Shown here: positions 7,898 to 15,604 of the stretch, one piece after another | Layout of the letters: every line of letters starts with the position of its first letter | How positions within the stretch are numbered: the first letter of the stretch is position 1 | Virus record (IMG/VR): IMGVR_UViG_3300019884_000008 | Location: 1-34,840 of that record | Length of the DNA stretch: 34,840 bases | Strand: one strand, 5' to 3' | Source: a virus | Notes under the pieces: model-generated | The model's database searches: none | Told to the model about the DNA's origin: nothing | Seen by the model: the letters and a program-made list of their open reading frames with translations, nothing else | Translations under genes and position numbers: made by a program

Positions 7898-8545
7898 ATG
7901 CCTAACCTCTACGCCACGCGCGCGGATCTCTATGATCACGGACTGCCCCGCGGGCTGCTCACCAACCCGGGCAGACGTTGCGCGGCCGCGAGCGCTTCGA
8001 CGGACACGTTCGAGCTCGACGGGCATGGCTTCGATACCGATGTCGAGCTCGTGCTTCGCGCGGAAGGTTCGGGCTCGCTGCCCGCCCCCCTCGTCGCCGG
8101 TACGACCTACTACGCGATCCGCGTCACTGATTCGACCTTCAAGGTGGCCGCGACCGCGGGCGGCGGCGCGATCGATCTCACCGCGAGCGGCGTTGCCGTG
8201 ATGGTCGCGACGCCACTGCCCTTCGACAAGGTGATCGAGCGCTATTCGCGCTTCGTGGACAGTTGCTTGACGGCGCACATCGTTCCCCTCGGCGTCGCCA
8301 AGCCGGTGCCGATCGAGGTCGTTGCGATCGTCGCGGAGCTGTCGGCAAAAAAGCTTTTGCTCATCCGCGGGCAGTCGAGCGAGAGCATGAAAGAAATGGA
8401 GCTCGGCGCCAAAGCGCAGGTCGAGCGCTGGGAAAAGGGCGAGGTTCTTCGCGACGGCAACGCGACAACGAGCGCGAATCTCGCCCATTCGGAAAGCGTC
8501 GTTGCAAATCCCCGCGGTTGGGGCGTGGGAGGAACGCTGCCATGA
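7898..8545 (+). CDS. gp36-like (DUF1320) head-tail protein with inserted beta domain
   Basis: This 215-aa protein opens with the gp36-like start (MPNLYATRADLYDHGLP) and resumes the family core after about residue 108 (FDKVIERYSRFVDSCLTAHI, a helix bundle, then ANLAHSESVVANPRGWGVGG). Residues ~27-107 are an insertion of the FELDGHGF...LVAGTTYYAIRVTD type, a small beta domain that recurs in phage structural proteins. Family members without it are about 140 aa. The protein is expected at the head-tail joint. Its stop overlaps the next ATG (ATGA). Confidence 0.65.
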   Translation: MPNLYATRADLYDHGLPRGLLTNPGRRCAAASASTDTFELDGHGFDTDVELVLRAEGSGSLPAPLVAGTTYYAIRVTDSTFKVAATAGGGAIDLTASGVAVMVATPLPFDKVIERYSRFVDSCLTAHIVPLGVAKPVPIEVVAIVAELSAKKLLLIRGQSSESMKEMELGAKAQVERWEKGEVLRDGNATTSANLAHSESVVANPRGWGVGGTLP

Positions 8546-8949
8546 GCGCCGGCCTCAAGGGCGATATCGGCAAGCTCCGCGCGCTCGAGCGCTCGATCCG
8601 CGATCTGCCTCGCGTCGTCGGTGCGAAGGTGGCGACGGCGTCCGCGTCGACGATCACTGACCTCGCGCGCGCGACGTTCAACGCGAGCGAGAACGCCTAC
8701 GGCGACGCGTGGGCGCCGGGCGCGGACGGTCAAAAGGTCGATCTGCGAAAGTCGGGCGCACTCGCCGGCGGCGTTTCGTACGTCGCCTCGGGCACCCGGC
8801 TACGCGCGCGGCTCGGCCCCTCCTACGCGAAATACCAGATCGGCAAGCGCCCCATCTTCCCGCGCGGAAAGCTCCCCATCTCCTACGTCGAGGCGATCCG
8901 CGCGACGACGAATCAGGTCATCCGCGCCGAGCTCAAGGGAGCCGCGTAA
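8542..8949 (+). CDS. Tail completion / morphogenesis protein (gpG or HK97 gp10-like)
   Basis: This 135-aa protein has the usual arrangement of this small family: an N-terminal helix (LRALERSIRDLPRVVGAKVATA), a loop with NASENAYGDAWAPGADG, and a C-terminal strand-rich part with RLGPSYAKYQIGKRPIFPRG. Similar Mu-like proteins act in tail completion between the connector and the tail. It is translationally coupled to the upstream gene by ATGA and followed closely by a tail-terminator candidate. The assignment combines pattern and position. Confidence 0.6.
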   Translation: MSAGLKGDIGKLRALERSIRDLPRVVGAKVATASASTITDLARATFNASENAYGDAWAPGADGQKVDLRKSGALAGGVSYVASGTRLRARLGPSYAKYQIGKRPIFPRGKLPISYVEAIRATTNQVIRAELKGAA

Positions 8950-8950
8950 A

Positions 8951-9529
8951 ATGCTGTACCAAATCGCGCTAGAGCTCGACGCTGCGTTGAAAGCGCAGAA
9001 GGTCCCGTATCCCGTCGTCTTCGGACCGGAACGCGCCGAGGATCTCTACGCCGCGCAAGATCGCATCGTCGTCGAGCACCGCGGCCCGGGTGCCGATTCG
9101 TTCGAGGTGACGAGAGGGACGCACCCCAACCCGCGATCGACCTACCGCCGACAACAGGGGGCGGTCATTCGCATCTACGCGCGGAGCGGCAACGCCAACG
9201 CGACATGGCATGAGCATGCCGAGCTCGCCGAGCAGGTTCTCGATCACGTCGTGGCCGAGCTCGACCTCATCGTGCGCGGCCGGCGAAACGTCCTGACGCT
9301 CGGCGCCGGCGGGTTCATCGAGCCCGACGACGCGAAGGGCTCGGAGACTCCCGGCGGCGCGGTGTACGAGCTCGCCCTCGAAATCGACCGGGGCATCGAG
9401 CGGCGCACGTGGGCGGGCGAGAAACGCCCGATCGCGCCCCCCGGCTTGACGATGAAGAGCACGACGAAAGTAAGCGACGAGCTCGGCCCCGCGGGCACCC
9501 CGCCCGTCGACGCCGAAACAGCGTGTTGA
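8951..9529 (+). CDS. Putative tail terminator protein
   Basis: This 192-aa protein starts one base after the previous stop. Its layout is an N-terminal helix (LYQIALELDAALKAQKVPYP), a beta hairpin region, a helix containing HEHAELAEQVLDHVVAELDLIV, and a final strand (GGAVYELALEIDRGI). This resembles tail terminators such as lambda gpU-type proteins. The last 50 residues are Pro/Thr-rich and probably disordered. Its place directly before the sheath gene supports the role. Family membership is not certain from sequence alone. Confidence 0.5.
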   Translation: MLYQIALELDAALKAQKVPYPVVFGPERAEDLYAAQDRIVVEHRGPGADSFEVTRGTHPNPRSTYRRQQGAVIRIYARSGNANATWHEHAELAEQVLDHVVAELDLIVRGRRNVLTLGAGGFIEPDDAKGSETPGGAVYELALEIDRGIERRTWAGEKRPIAPPGLTMKSTTKVSDELGPAGTPPVDAETAC

Positions 9530-9539
9530 GGAGACGACC

Positions 9540-11501
9540 ATGCCGGATCTTCCGAGAGCCAGAGTTCAACTTGACCAGCAAGCCGGCGCGGGCGCGAGCG
9601 GGACCGAGATCCTCACCGTGATCGCGTGCGTCGCGCTGAACGCCGATGCCATGCCGCGCGTTTTCTCGTCGACCGCCGCCCTGCTCGAGCAGCACGACTA
9701 TGCACCGGCCGTCGACTATTGCGCCGAGCACTTCGAGGAGACGCAAAAGCCCGTCATCTTCGTCGGCATTCCCATCGCGACCGTCGGCACCATCGGCCGC
9801 GTCGACGCGACGGGCAACACGGGGACATCCGTTGTGAGCGTCGCCGCCGGCGCGAATGGCGTGCTCGAAGATGTCGAAGGGATCGTCACCGTCTTGCGAG
9901 GCGGGACCATCGGCACCGATCAGATCCTTCTCGGGCTCTCGCTCGACGGTGGTTTCTCGGAACCGAAGACGGTTCGGCTCGGCACCGGGACGAGCTACGT
10001 GATCCCGTACGTCGGGCTGACGCTGAGCGCCGCCGCCGGCACGCTCGTGACGGGTGACACCGTCTTGACGTTCAAGACGACGGCGCCGCTTTGGGACTCC
10101 GACGGGGTCGCGGCCGCGCGCACCGCGCTCGCTGCACAGCAGAAGCAATCGCGCAACTGGCACGTCATTGGCGATATCCCCACGGCGGTGCTTGCGAGCT
10201 CGGTTGTGACGCAGATCAACGCGTACGCCACCGCGAGCGACCGATGCTCGCTCGCCCGCGTTTCGGCGCGCGATCGCAAGGTGCAAGCCGCAATGTCGCG
10301 CGTCTCGGTCCGCATGACCGGATCGCCGACGATCACCTTTGCCGAGGTCGGCGGCACGGGGGACACGATCACGCGCTCGGCCGGCTCGTTCGTTTCGGAC
10401 GGCTTCGCCGTGAATATGGCGGTCACCGTCGCCGGCTCCGTGTCGAACAACTTCACCCACGCGAAGATCACCGCCGTGACCGCATTGGTGTTGACGCTCG
10501 ACACGCAAGATCTTGCCGCCGAGGGTCCGGTATCGAACGTCGTGATCACGGGGTCGCACGCGCTCACGTTTGCCGAGGTCGGCGGAACGGGCGATACCAT
10601 CACCCGCTCGGGCGGTTCGTGGCTCGCCGACGGCTTCGCGGCCGGTGACCTGATCACCGTCGCGAGCACCGTGTCGAACAACTTCGCAAGCGCGCTCGTG
10701 ACGACTGTGACGGCAACGGTGCTCACGCTCGACACTCAGGACCTGGCCGCCGAGGTGATCGGGTCGCACGCCGTTACGATCACGGCCGGCGAGACGGATG
10801 CCGATTGGGTCGCGGCGATCGAAGAGGAGTTCGAGGACATCGACGGCGAGGCGCGGATCGACATCGGCGCGGGCCGCGCCTTCAAGGAATCCCCCATCAC
10901 CCACTGGTTTCTACGCCGCACCGCCGCATGGGCAGCGTCGATCCGGGAGTATCAGCACGACGTCCAGATCGCGACGTGGCGCAAGGACGTCGGCGTGCTG
11001 TCGGGATGGTCGCTCGAGAAGGACGGCGAAAAAGTCGAGCACGACGAGCTCACCGACGGCGGCCTTTTGCTCGGGCGCTTCACCTGTTTCCGGACCTATT
11101 CGAACGGCCCGAGCGGAACCTTCCTTGCCATGTCGCTCACCCGAGCCGACGACGGCTCGCTTCTTTCACGCACGCACAACATGCACGTCGCGAACATCGC
11201 GTGCAACGTCGCGCAATCGGAAACCGAGAACGCGATCGGTATGGATCTCGAGCTCAAAGACGACGGGACGGCCACCGAGGAAAGCCTCACCGTCATCGAA
11301 GGGCGGGTCAATTCAGCGCTCAAGATCGCCCTTCTGCAAAACCGGGCCGAGGGCAAGCGCGCAAGCGACGTGAAATGGGTAGCGAGCCGCGACGACATTC
11401 TCAACGTCGTCGATGCGGAACTGACCGGAACCGTCGATCTCCGTCTCAAGGGGACCATCGAGAAGATCAACACGCGCGTTCGCGTGCAGACCGCCGGCTG
11501 A
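9540..11501 (+). CDS. Contractile tail sheath protein with inserted tandem beta repeats
   Basis: This 653-aa protein is the sheath, identified by length, position directly before the tail tube, and the two-part core. The N-terminal core carries VFSSTAALLEQHDYAPAVDY and PLWDSDGVAAARTALAAQQ...HVIGDIP. The C-terminal core carries WFLRRTAAWAASIREYQHD, RTHNMHVANIACN and a closing strand typical of sheath subunits that interlock. Between them, residues ~266-415 hold two copies of a 77-residue unit (TFAEVGGTGDTITRS...DGFA...SNNF...VLTLDTQDLAAE). The insertion would point away from the tail axis. The phage is therefore a myovirus. The start follows GAGGAGACGACC. Confidence 0.75.
   Translation: MPDLPRARVQLDQQAGAGASGTEILTVIACVALNADAMPRVFSSTAALLEQHDYAPAVDYCAEHFEETQKPVIFVGIPIATVGTIGRVDATGNTGTSVVSVAAGANGVLEDVEGIVTVLRGGTIGTDQILLGLSLDGGFSEPKTVRLGTGTSYVIPYVGLTLSAAAGTLVTGDTVLTFKTTAPLWDSDGVAAARTALAAQQKQSRNWHVIGDIPTAVLASSVVTQINAYATASDRCSLARVSARDRKVQAAMSRVSVRMTGSPTITFAEVGGTGDTITRSAGSFVSDGFAVNMAVTVAGSVSNNFTHAKITAVTALVLTLDTQDLAAEGPVSNVVITGSHALTFAEVGGTGDTITRSGGSWLADGFAAGDLITVASTVSNNFASALVTTVTATVLTLDTQDLAAEVIGSHAVTITAGETDADWVAAIEEEFEDIDGEARIDIGAGRAFKESPITHWFLRRTAAWAASIREYQHDVQIATWRKDVGVLSGWSLEKDGEKVEHDELTDGGLLLGRFTCFRTYSNGPSGTFLAMSLTRADDGSLLSRTHNMHVANIACNVAQSETENAIGMDLELKDDGTATEESLTVIEGRVNSALKIALLQNRAEGKRASDVKWVASRDDILNVVDAELTGTVDLRLKGTIEKINTRVRVQTAG
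10335..10754 (+). repeat. Tandem in-frame repeat (77-codon unit, two copies) in the sheath gene
   Basis: The unit starting at 10335 recurs at 10566, exactly 231 bp later. Both begin with codons for TFAEVGGTGDTITRS and close with VLTLDTQDLAAE; the DNA has diverged mainly at third positions. This indicates an internal duplication of a surface beta domain. Confidence 0.8.
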
Positions 11502-11521
11502 CCGGCCGAGGTGAGGGGACC

Positions 11522-11992
11522 ATGGCTGAGCAAGAGTACCCGACGATCAACGGCATCGAGCCCAGCTGGGCCGACGTGGCCTTCTCGATTCCGCTCTACA
11601 GCGGACCGACCGTCCAGACGAACGACATTGCCGCTTTCAAGTTGAGCGACAAGGTCACCGTCGGTGTCAAGAAAGGCACGAGCGGCGGGCGGATCATGGC
11701 GCGCACGGTGGGCGATCTCGAGAGCGACGCCTCGATCACCTTCTACCTCGGCGGCTGGCGAAAGTTCATGCGGGCGCTCGCCACGAAGAACAAGAAGATC
11801 TCGCTCGTCGGATTCGACGTCCTGACGCTCTTCTCCCCGCCGGGAGAAACCGATATCTACAAATTCAAGATCATCGGCGGGCGCGTCATCGGCCGGTCCC
11901 TCGACATGGCGGAGGGGTCGGACGCTCAGAAGATCGAGATCCCGCTCAGCATCGTGACGTTCGAAGAGGACGACGGGATCACGCTGCTCTAG
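11522..11992 (+). CDS. Tail tube protein
   Basis: This 156-aa protein follows the sheath gene, as the tube gene does in nearly all contractile-tailed phages. It is beta-rich (KLSDKVTVGVKKGTSGGRIMART, DASITFYLGGWRKFMRAL, FSPPGETDIYKFKIIGGRV), with a strand ending in KIEIPLSIVTFEEDDG, in keeping with the tube fold that stacks as hexamers around the tape measure. GAGGGGACC precedes the ATG. The length is within the family range. Confidence 0.7.
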   Translation: MAEQEYPTINGIEPSWADVAFSIPLYSGPTVQTNDIAAFKLSDKVTVGVKKGTSGGRIMARTVGDLESDASITFYLGGWRKFMRALATKNKKISLVGFDVLTLFSPPGETDIYKFKIIGGRVIGRSLDMAEGSDAQKIEIPLSIVTFEEDDGITLL

Positions 11993-12016
11993 CGGCGCCC
12001 CTCGGGAAAGGTTCGT

Positions 12017-12439
12017 ATGGGAATCGAAGAGATCGAAGTACGGCGCGCAGCGCGAAAAGAGGGGATCGCGAAGGCGCGCGCCGAGCAGTACGAAAAGGAC
12101 CTCTTGGAGGTCGACAAGCTCGAGGTCGAGTATGGCGACGACCGTGTCGGGGTGCTCGAGACGTCGTCCTTCGTCGCGGGATTGCCGACGGTGGTCGTCG
12201 TCAAGACGCCGGCCGAAGAGTACTTCAAGCGCTATCGGCAGAAGGTTCGCCGGGCCCGAAAGCAGAACGGGAATCTTGACACCGAGGCGATGGGGGCCGC
12301 GGCGGACGAGCTCGCCGAGTGCTGTGTCGTCTATCCCGACAAAGACACCTATGCCCGCATGAAAAAGGAATGGCCTTCCTTTCACGACAACGTGACGAAG
12401 GAGGCCGTTCGACTCGGAGAAGCCAAGGAAAAAGACTGA
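12017..12439 (+). CDS. Tail assembly chaperone, zero-frame product
   Basis: This 140-aa, highly charged helical protein lies between the tail tube and the tape measure. In most long-tailed phages this interval encodes two overlapping chaperones related by a programmed frameshift that load the tape measure. The reading frame ends EAKEKD-stop at 12437-12439. Just before the stop is a run of five A residues (GGAAAAAG, 12427-12434) where slipping back one base enters the following open frame. Identity rests on position, size and overlap; sequence similarity across this group is always low. Confidence 0.6.
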   Translation: MGIEEIEVRRAARKEGIAKARAEQYEKDLLEVDKLEVEYGDDRVGVLETSSFVAGLPTVVVVKTPAEEYFKRYRQKVRRARKQNGNLDTEAMGAAADELAECCVVYPDKDTYARMKKEWPSFHDNVTKEAVRLGEAKEKD

Positions 12440-12597
12440 GCGAGCGCGTCGGTGCGGCGCAAAAAAGCGCCTACGTGCTCGCGGAATGTTTCATGGAACT
12501 TGTGCCGGAGGAGATGAGGACGGCCGACGCGTTTGCAGGAGCATTCGTTTTCGCGGAGTTCGTCAACCTCGTCCGCGGCGCTCTGACGAAGAAGTGA
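12430..12597 (+). CDS. Tail assembly chaperone extension in the -1 frame
   Basis: A reading frame shifted by -1 is open past the stop at 12439 and ends at 12597, seven bases before the tape measure ATG. It encodes about 54 residues after the shift (RLSERVGAAQKSAYVLAE, then ECFMELVPEEMRTADAFAGA). Joined at the A-run near 12430 it would give a fusion of about 193 aa, similar to lambda gpGT or the Mu gp41/42 arrangement. Independent translation from ATG 12490 is the alternative. The slip site is not a canonical X XXY YYZ heptamer in the zero frame. Confidence 0.5.
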   Translation, partial: KRLSERVGAAQKSAYVLAECFMELVPEEMRTADAFAGAFVFAEFVNLVRGALTKK

Positions 12598-12603
12598 GAC
12601 GCA

Positions 12604-14547
12604 ATGGCCGACGACCGCACGAATTTTCTCATCGAGCTAGCTGCCAAGTTCAGCGGTGGCGAATCAGCCGTCGCGACTGTTGCCACGCTCGGTGACCGAA
12701 TGCTCGCCGCCGGCGCGACCGCGAAGGACTTCGAGGAAGCGACGAAGGCGACGAGCTCGGCGCTCGAGGATGCGGCCGCGGCCGCCATGTCCGCGGCCGA
12801 CGCGGTATCTGCGGGCGAGAAAACCTACGCCGCCGCCGAGACCGCGGCCGATCGAGCGGCGAAGATGGTCGAGCTGCTCGGCGCGAAGGCGCAAGAGCTC
12901 ACCGGCAAGCTTCAATCGGCGCTCGACGCCGGCGACGGCAAGAGCATCGCGCGGGTCGAGAAGCAGATCTGGACTCTCGCTGAGCGACAGCAGGACGCGG
13001 TGGTGAAAGCGAATGCCGCCGCGGTCGCGCTCAAGGGCGAGGCGTCGGCACTCGACGCGCTCAATACCAAGGCCGCCACCGCCGCGGCGAAGCATACGGA
13101 TCTGAGCAAAGGACTGGCCAACGTGAAAGCGGCGGCCGATAAGACGGCGAAAGCTTCGGCGGCGGCGGCGGGAACGGGCAAGGTCAACGAGATGGCGGAA
13201 GCCTTCGGCAAGCTCGGGGGTCCCGCGGGCGTCGCCGGGCAGAAGGTCCTTGGGGTCGCGACCGGTTTCTCGAAGCTCAAGACGGCGATGGGGTCCGGGG
13301 GGCCATACGTGGCGATGGCAGTGGCGATCGTTGCAATCGCCTCGGCCGCCTTCCTCGCCGCGGTGGCGATCACGAAGTGGGGTACCAGCCTCGCCGACGC
13401 GAACCGAGCGCAAGCGATGCTCTCGCAGGGGGTCGCGCAAAGCGTCGAGGGCGGCGACGCGCTCAACACGAAGATCGCGCAGCTCAGCAAAACGGTACCG
13501 GCGACTCGCGACGAGCTGCTCAAGATGGCGGGCGATCTCGCGAAGACGGGGCTTGAGGGCAAGGAGCTCACCGACGCGCTCGAGACGTCGGCCGTCAAGG
13601 CGGCAAAGCTCAAGTTCGGGCCGGACTTCGCGAAGCAAATGGTCGGGCTCGACGTCCAGTCGCGGCGCCTCGGCGACAACCTGCAAGACACCTTCGGCGG
13701 GCTCAAGATCGAGGGACTGCTCGAGGGTATGTCGACGCTCGTCGATCTCTTCGACTCGTCGAGCTCGAGCGGCAAGGCGCTCAAGTTTCTTTTCGAGGCT
13801 CTTTTCCAACCGCTCATCGATGGCGCGACGGGAGCGATCCCGATGATCGAGCGGCTGTTTCTGCACGCGGTGATCCTCGCGCTCAAGGCCTACATCGCGG
13901 TCAAGCCGTACGCCGAGATCTTCGGTTTTATCGGGAAGGCGGCGCTCGTCGTCGCTGCTGTGATCGGCGGTACCCTCGTCGCGGCCGTCGCGGTCATGGC
14001 CGCCATCATGGCCGTGTCCATCGCTGTTTGGGTGGCGCTCGCGTTTGCGGTCTACGGCCTCGTCGAGGCGATCATCGCGCTCGTTACGAATCCGATGGAG
14101 GCGCTCAAGGGCTTCCTTGCTTTCATGTCCGAGCTCGGAACGGATTTGATTGCCGGGCTGGTGAACGGGATCACCGCCGGCGCGACCGCGGTTTATGACG
14201 CAATGGCGAGCGTCGTCAACGGCGCGATCGACGGCGCGAAGAAGCTTCTCGGCATTGCGTCCCCGTCGACGGTCTTCGCCACCATGGGCGACAATACCGC
14301 GGCCGGTTTTGCCGAAGGCGTCGAGGGTGGCGCCGACAAGACGCAAGGCGCGCTCGAGGCGATGGCCGCGCCGCCCGAGCTCGCGGGCGGTGCTCGCGCC
14401 GGCGGCGGCGGGATCTCGGTGTCGATTGGCCAGATCGTCGTGAGCGGCGAGAACGCGAAAGCGCAAGCGCTCGATCTGATCGATCAGTTCACGGCGTGGC
14501 TCGAGAGCGAGGGCATCACGATCGGCGGCGGGGAGGTGCCGGCGTAA
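12604..14547 (+). CDS. Tail tape measure protein
   Basis: This 647-aa protein has an Ala-rich, charged coiled-coil N-terminal part (residues ~30-220) and a first hydrophobic segment near 234-258 (VAMAVAIVAIASAAFLAAVA). A helical region follows, then a longer hydrophobic block near 446-494. The C-terminus includes DLIAGLVNGITAGATAVYDAMA and the LLGIASPSTVFATMGDNTA motif found at the end of many tape measures. It sets tail length and may form a channel during DNA entry. It is short for the class, implying a tail of roughly 100 nm. Its stop overlaps the next start (TAATG). Confidence 0.88.
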   Translation: MADDRTNFLIELAAKFSGGESAVATVATLGDRMLAAGATAKDFEEATKATSSALEDAAAAAMSAADAVSAGEKTYAAAETAADRAAKMVELLGAKAQELTGKLQSALDAGDGKSIARVEKQIWTLAERQQDAVVKANAAAVALKGEASALDALNTKAATAAAKHTDLSKGLANVKAAADKTAKASAAAAGTGKVNEMAEAFGKLGGPAGVAGQKVLGVATGFSKLKTAMGSGGPYVAMAVAIVAIASAAFLAAVAITKWGTSLADANRAQAMLSQGVAQSVEGGDALNTKIAQLSKTVPATRDELLKMAGDLAKTGLEGKELTDALETSAVKAAKLKFGPDFAKQMVGLDVQSRRLGDNLQDTFGGLKIEGLLEGMSTLVDLFDSSSSSGKALKFLFEALFQPLIDGATGAIPMIERLFLHAVILALKAYIAVKPYAEIFGFIGKAALVVAAVIGGTLVAAVAVMAAIMAVSIAVWVALAFAVYGLVEAIIALVTNPMEALKGFLAFMSELGTDLIAGLVNGITAGATAVYDAMASVVNGAIDGAKKLLGIASPSTVFATMGDNTAAGFAEGVEGGADKTQGALEAMAAPPELAGGARAGGGGISVSIGQIVVSGENAKAQALDLIDQFTAWLESEGITIGGGEVPA

Positions 14548-15089
14548 TGCCTAACCCAATCGATTCCCCGCTCCTCTACAACGTGATCGAGCTTGCCGGC
14601 CGCAAGTCGCCCGGGATCGTCACGCTGTCGGGGCACGATCGCAACGAGAAGTGGGACGTCAAGCCCGCGGACGGCGCCGGCGGCGCGAGCACGACCTACA
14701 AGGGCGAAGAGATCGCGCAGTTCCAAGCGTCGTTCTACCTCGTCAAGGACCTGACCGAAACCCTCGACGAGTTCGCCGAGTGGGAGTCGTTCGCGGCGCT
14801 GATCCGCTCGTCGCTTCCGAACAGCGGTAAGCCGAAGGCGCTCACGATCTATCACCCCGATCTCGCCGCCAACGACATCAAGAGCGTTTGCAAAGCGTCG
14901 ATCGGCGGCATGGCGCACGACGGCAAGGGGGGCGCCACCGTCGTTGTCAAGTTCATTGAGTATCGCCCCCCCAAGAAAAAGGGCGGTGCGCCGAACGCGA
15001 CGAAGGCGACGACGGCGAAGAAGGTCGATCCCAACGCGGACCTCAAGGCGGAGATCGACGGGCTCTTGATACAGGCGAGGCAACCATGA
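14547..15089 (+). CDS. Tail/baseplate protein of unknown family
   Basis: This 180-aa protein lies immediately downstream of the tape measure and is coupled to it by TAATG. It is a mixed beta protein (YNVIELAGRKSPGIVTLSGHD, ALTIYHPDLAANDIKSVCKA, GGATVVVKFIEYRPPKKKGG) with a Lys/Ala-rich linker and a final helix. In other myoviruses this position holds a protein that joins the tape measure to the baseplate hub. No LysM or hydrolase motif is visible. Function is inferred from position only. Confidence 0.5.
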   Translation: MPNPIDSPLLYNVIELAGRKSPGIVTLSGHDRNEKWDVKPADGAGGASTTYKGEEIAQFQASFYLVKDLTETLDEFAEWESFAALIRSSLPNSGKPKALTIYHPDLAANDIKSVCKASIGGMAHDGKGGATVVVKFIEYRPPKKKGGAPNATKATTAKKVDPNADLKAEIDGLLIQARQP

Positions 15090-15604
15090 GGTACGCCGCG
15101 TGCCATCCGGACGTTCGACACTACGCGCGCGGGCTGTGCAAGCGTTGCCACGATCGGCAACGCCGGCCGGCCAAGCCAAAGATCGAACGGAAAGCGGTTT
15201 GCCACACGGACCGAAAACACTTCGGCCTAGGGCTTTGCGAGCCGTGCTATCAGCAGCAGCGCTGGAGCCGGCCCGAAAATAGTTTGAAGGTCAATCACTC
15301 GCGGCGCGAGTGGCGGGCGGCCAATCGCGAAAGACTGCGCGAAGCCGAGCGGCGCCGCGAGTATGGCATGGTGCCCGGCCAATACGCCGCGATGCTGAAA
15401 GCGCAGGGCGGGCGATGCGCGATTTGCGATCGATGCCGAAAACTCAGCGTCGATCATTGTCATCAAACGGGTGCCGTGCGCGGTTTGCTTTGCCAGCCGT
15501 GCAACATGGTAATGGGTTTCGCAGACGCTAACCCTGCGTTCGTGGCTGGTCTCGTCGCCTACGCTGCCGCGGCCGTTGGTTTTAGGCGGAAGGGGACCGG
15601 ATGA
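15086..15604 (+). CDS. Endonuclease VII-like HNH nuclease inserted in the tail operon
   Basis: This 172-aa protein has a C-terminal recombination endonuclease VII-type HNH fold: CAIC (111-114), VDHCH with D123 H124 H126, GLLCQPCN (C136, C139, N140). Before it is a duplicated small Cys motif, CHPDV...GLCKRC and CHTDR...GLGLCEPC (C6/C18/C21 and C39/C51/C54), then an Arg-rich helix. T4 endo VII resolves branched DNA during packaging, whereas relatives of this domain in tail clusters can be mobile endonucleases. It is joined to both neighbours by ATGA overlaps, so it is expressed with the baseplate genes although it is not a structural protein. Confidence 0.8.
   Translation: MRYAACHPDVRHYARGLCKRCHDRQRRPAKPKIERKAVCHTDRKHFGLGLCEPCYQQQRWSRPENSLKVNHSRREWRAANRERLREAERRREYGMVPGQYAAMLKAQGGRCAICDRCRKLSVDHCHQTGAVRGLLCQPCNMVMGFADANPAFVAGLVAYAAAAVGFRRKGTG

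Noticed and set aside
12461-12467. AAAAAAG as the chaperone frameshift site
   Set aside because: It lies after the zero-frame stop at 12439, so ribosomes in the first frame never reach it.
12664-14466. Very long minus-strand reading frames, here and at 9315-10904 and 4508-5842
   Set aside because: They are antisense to well-supported tail and head genes, are rich in Arg/Gly with no recognisable motifs, and arise from GC-rich codon bias.
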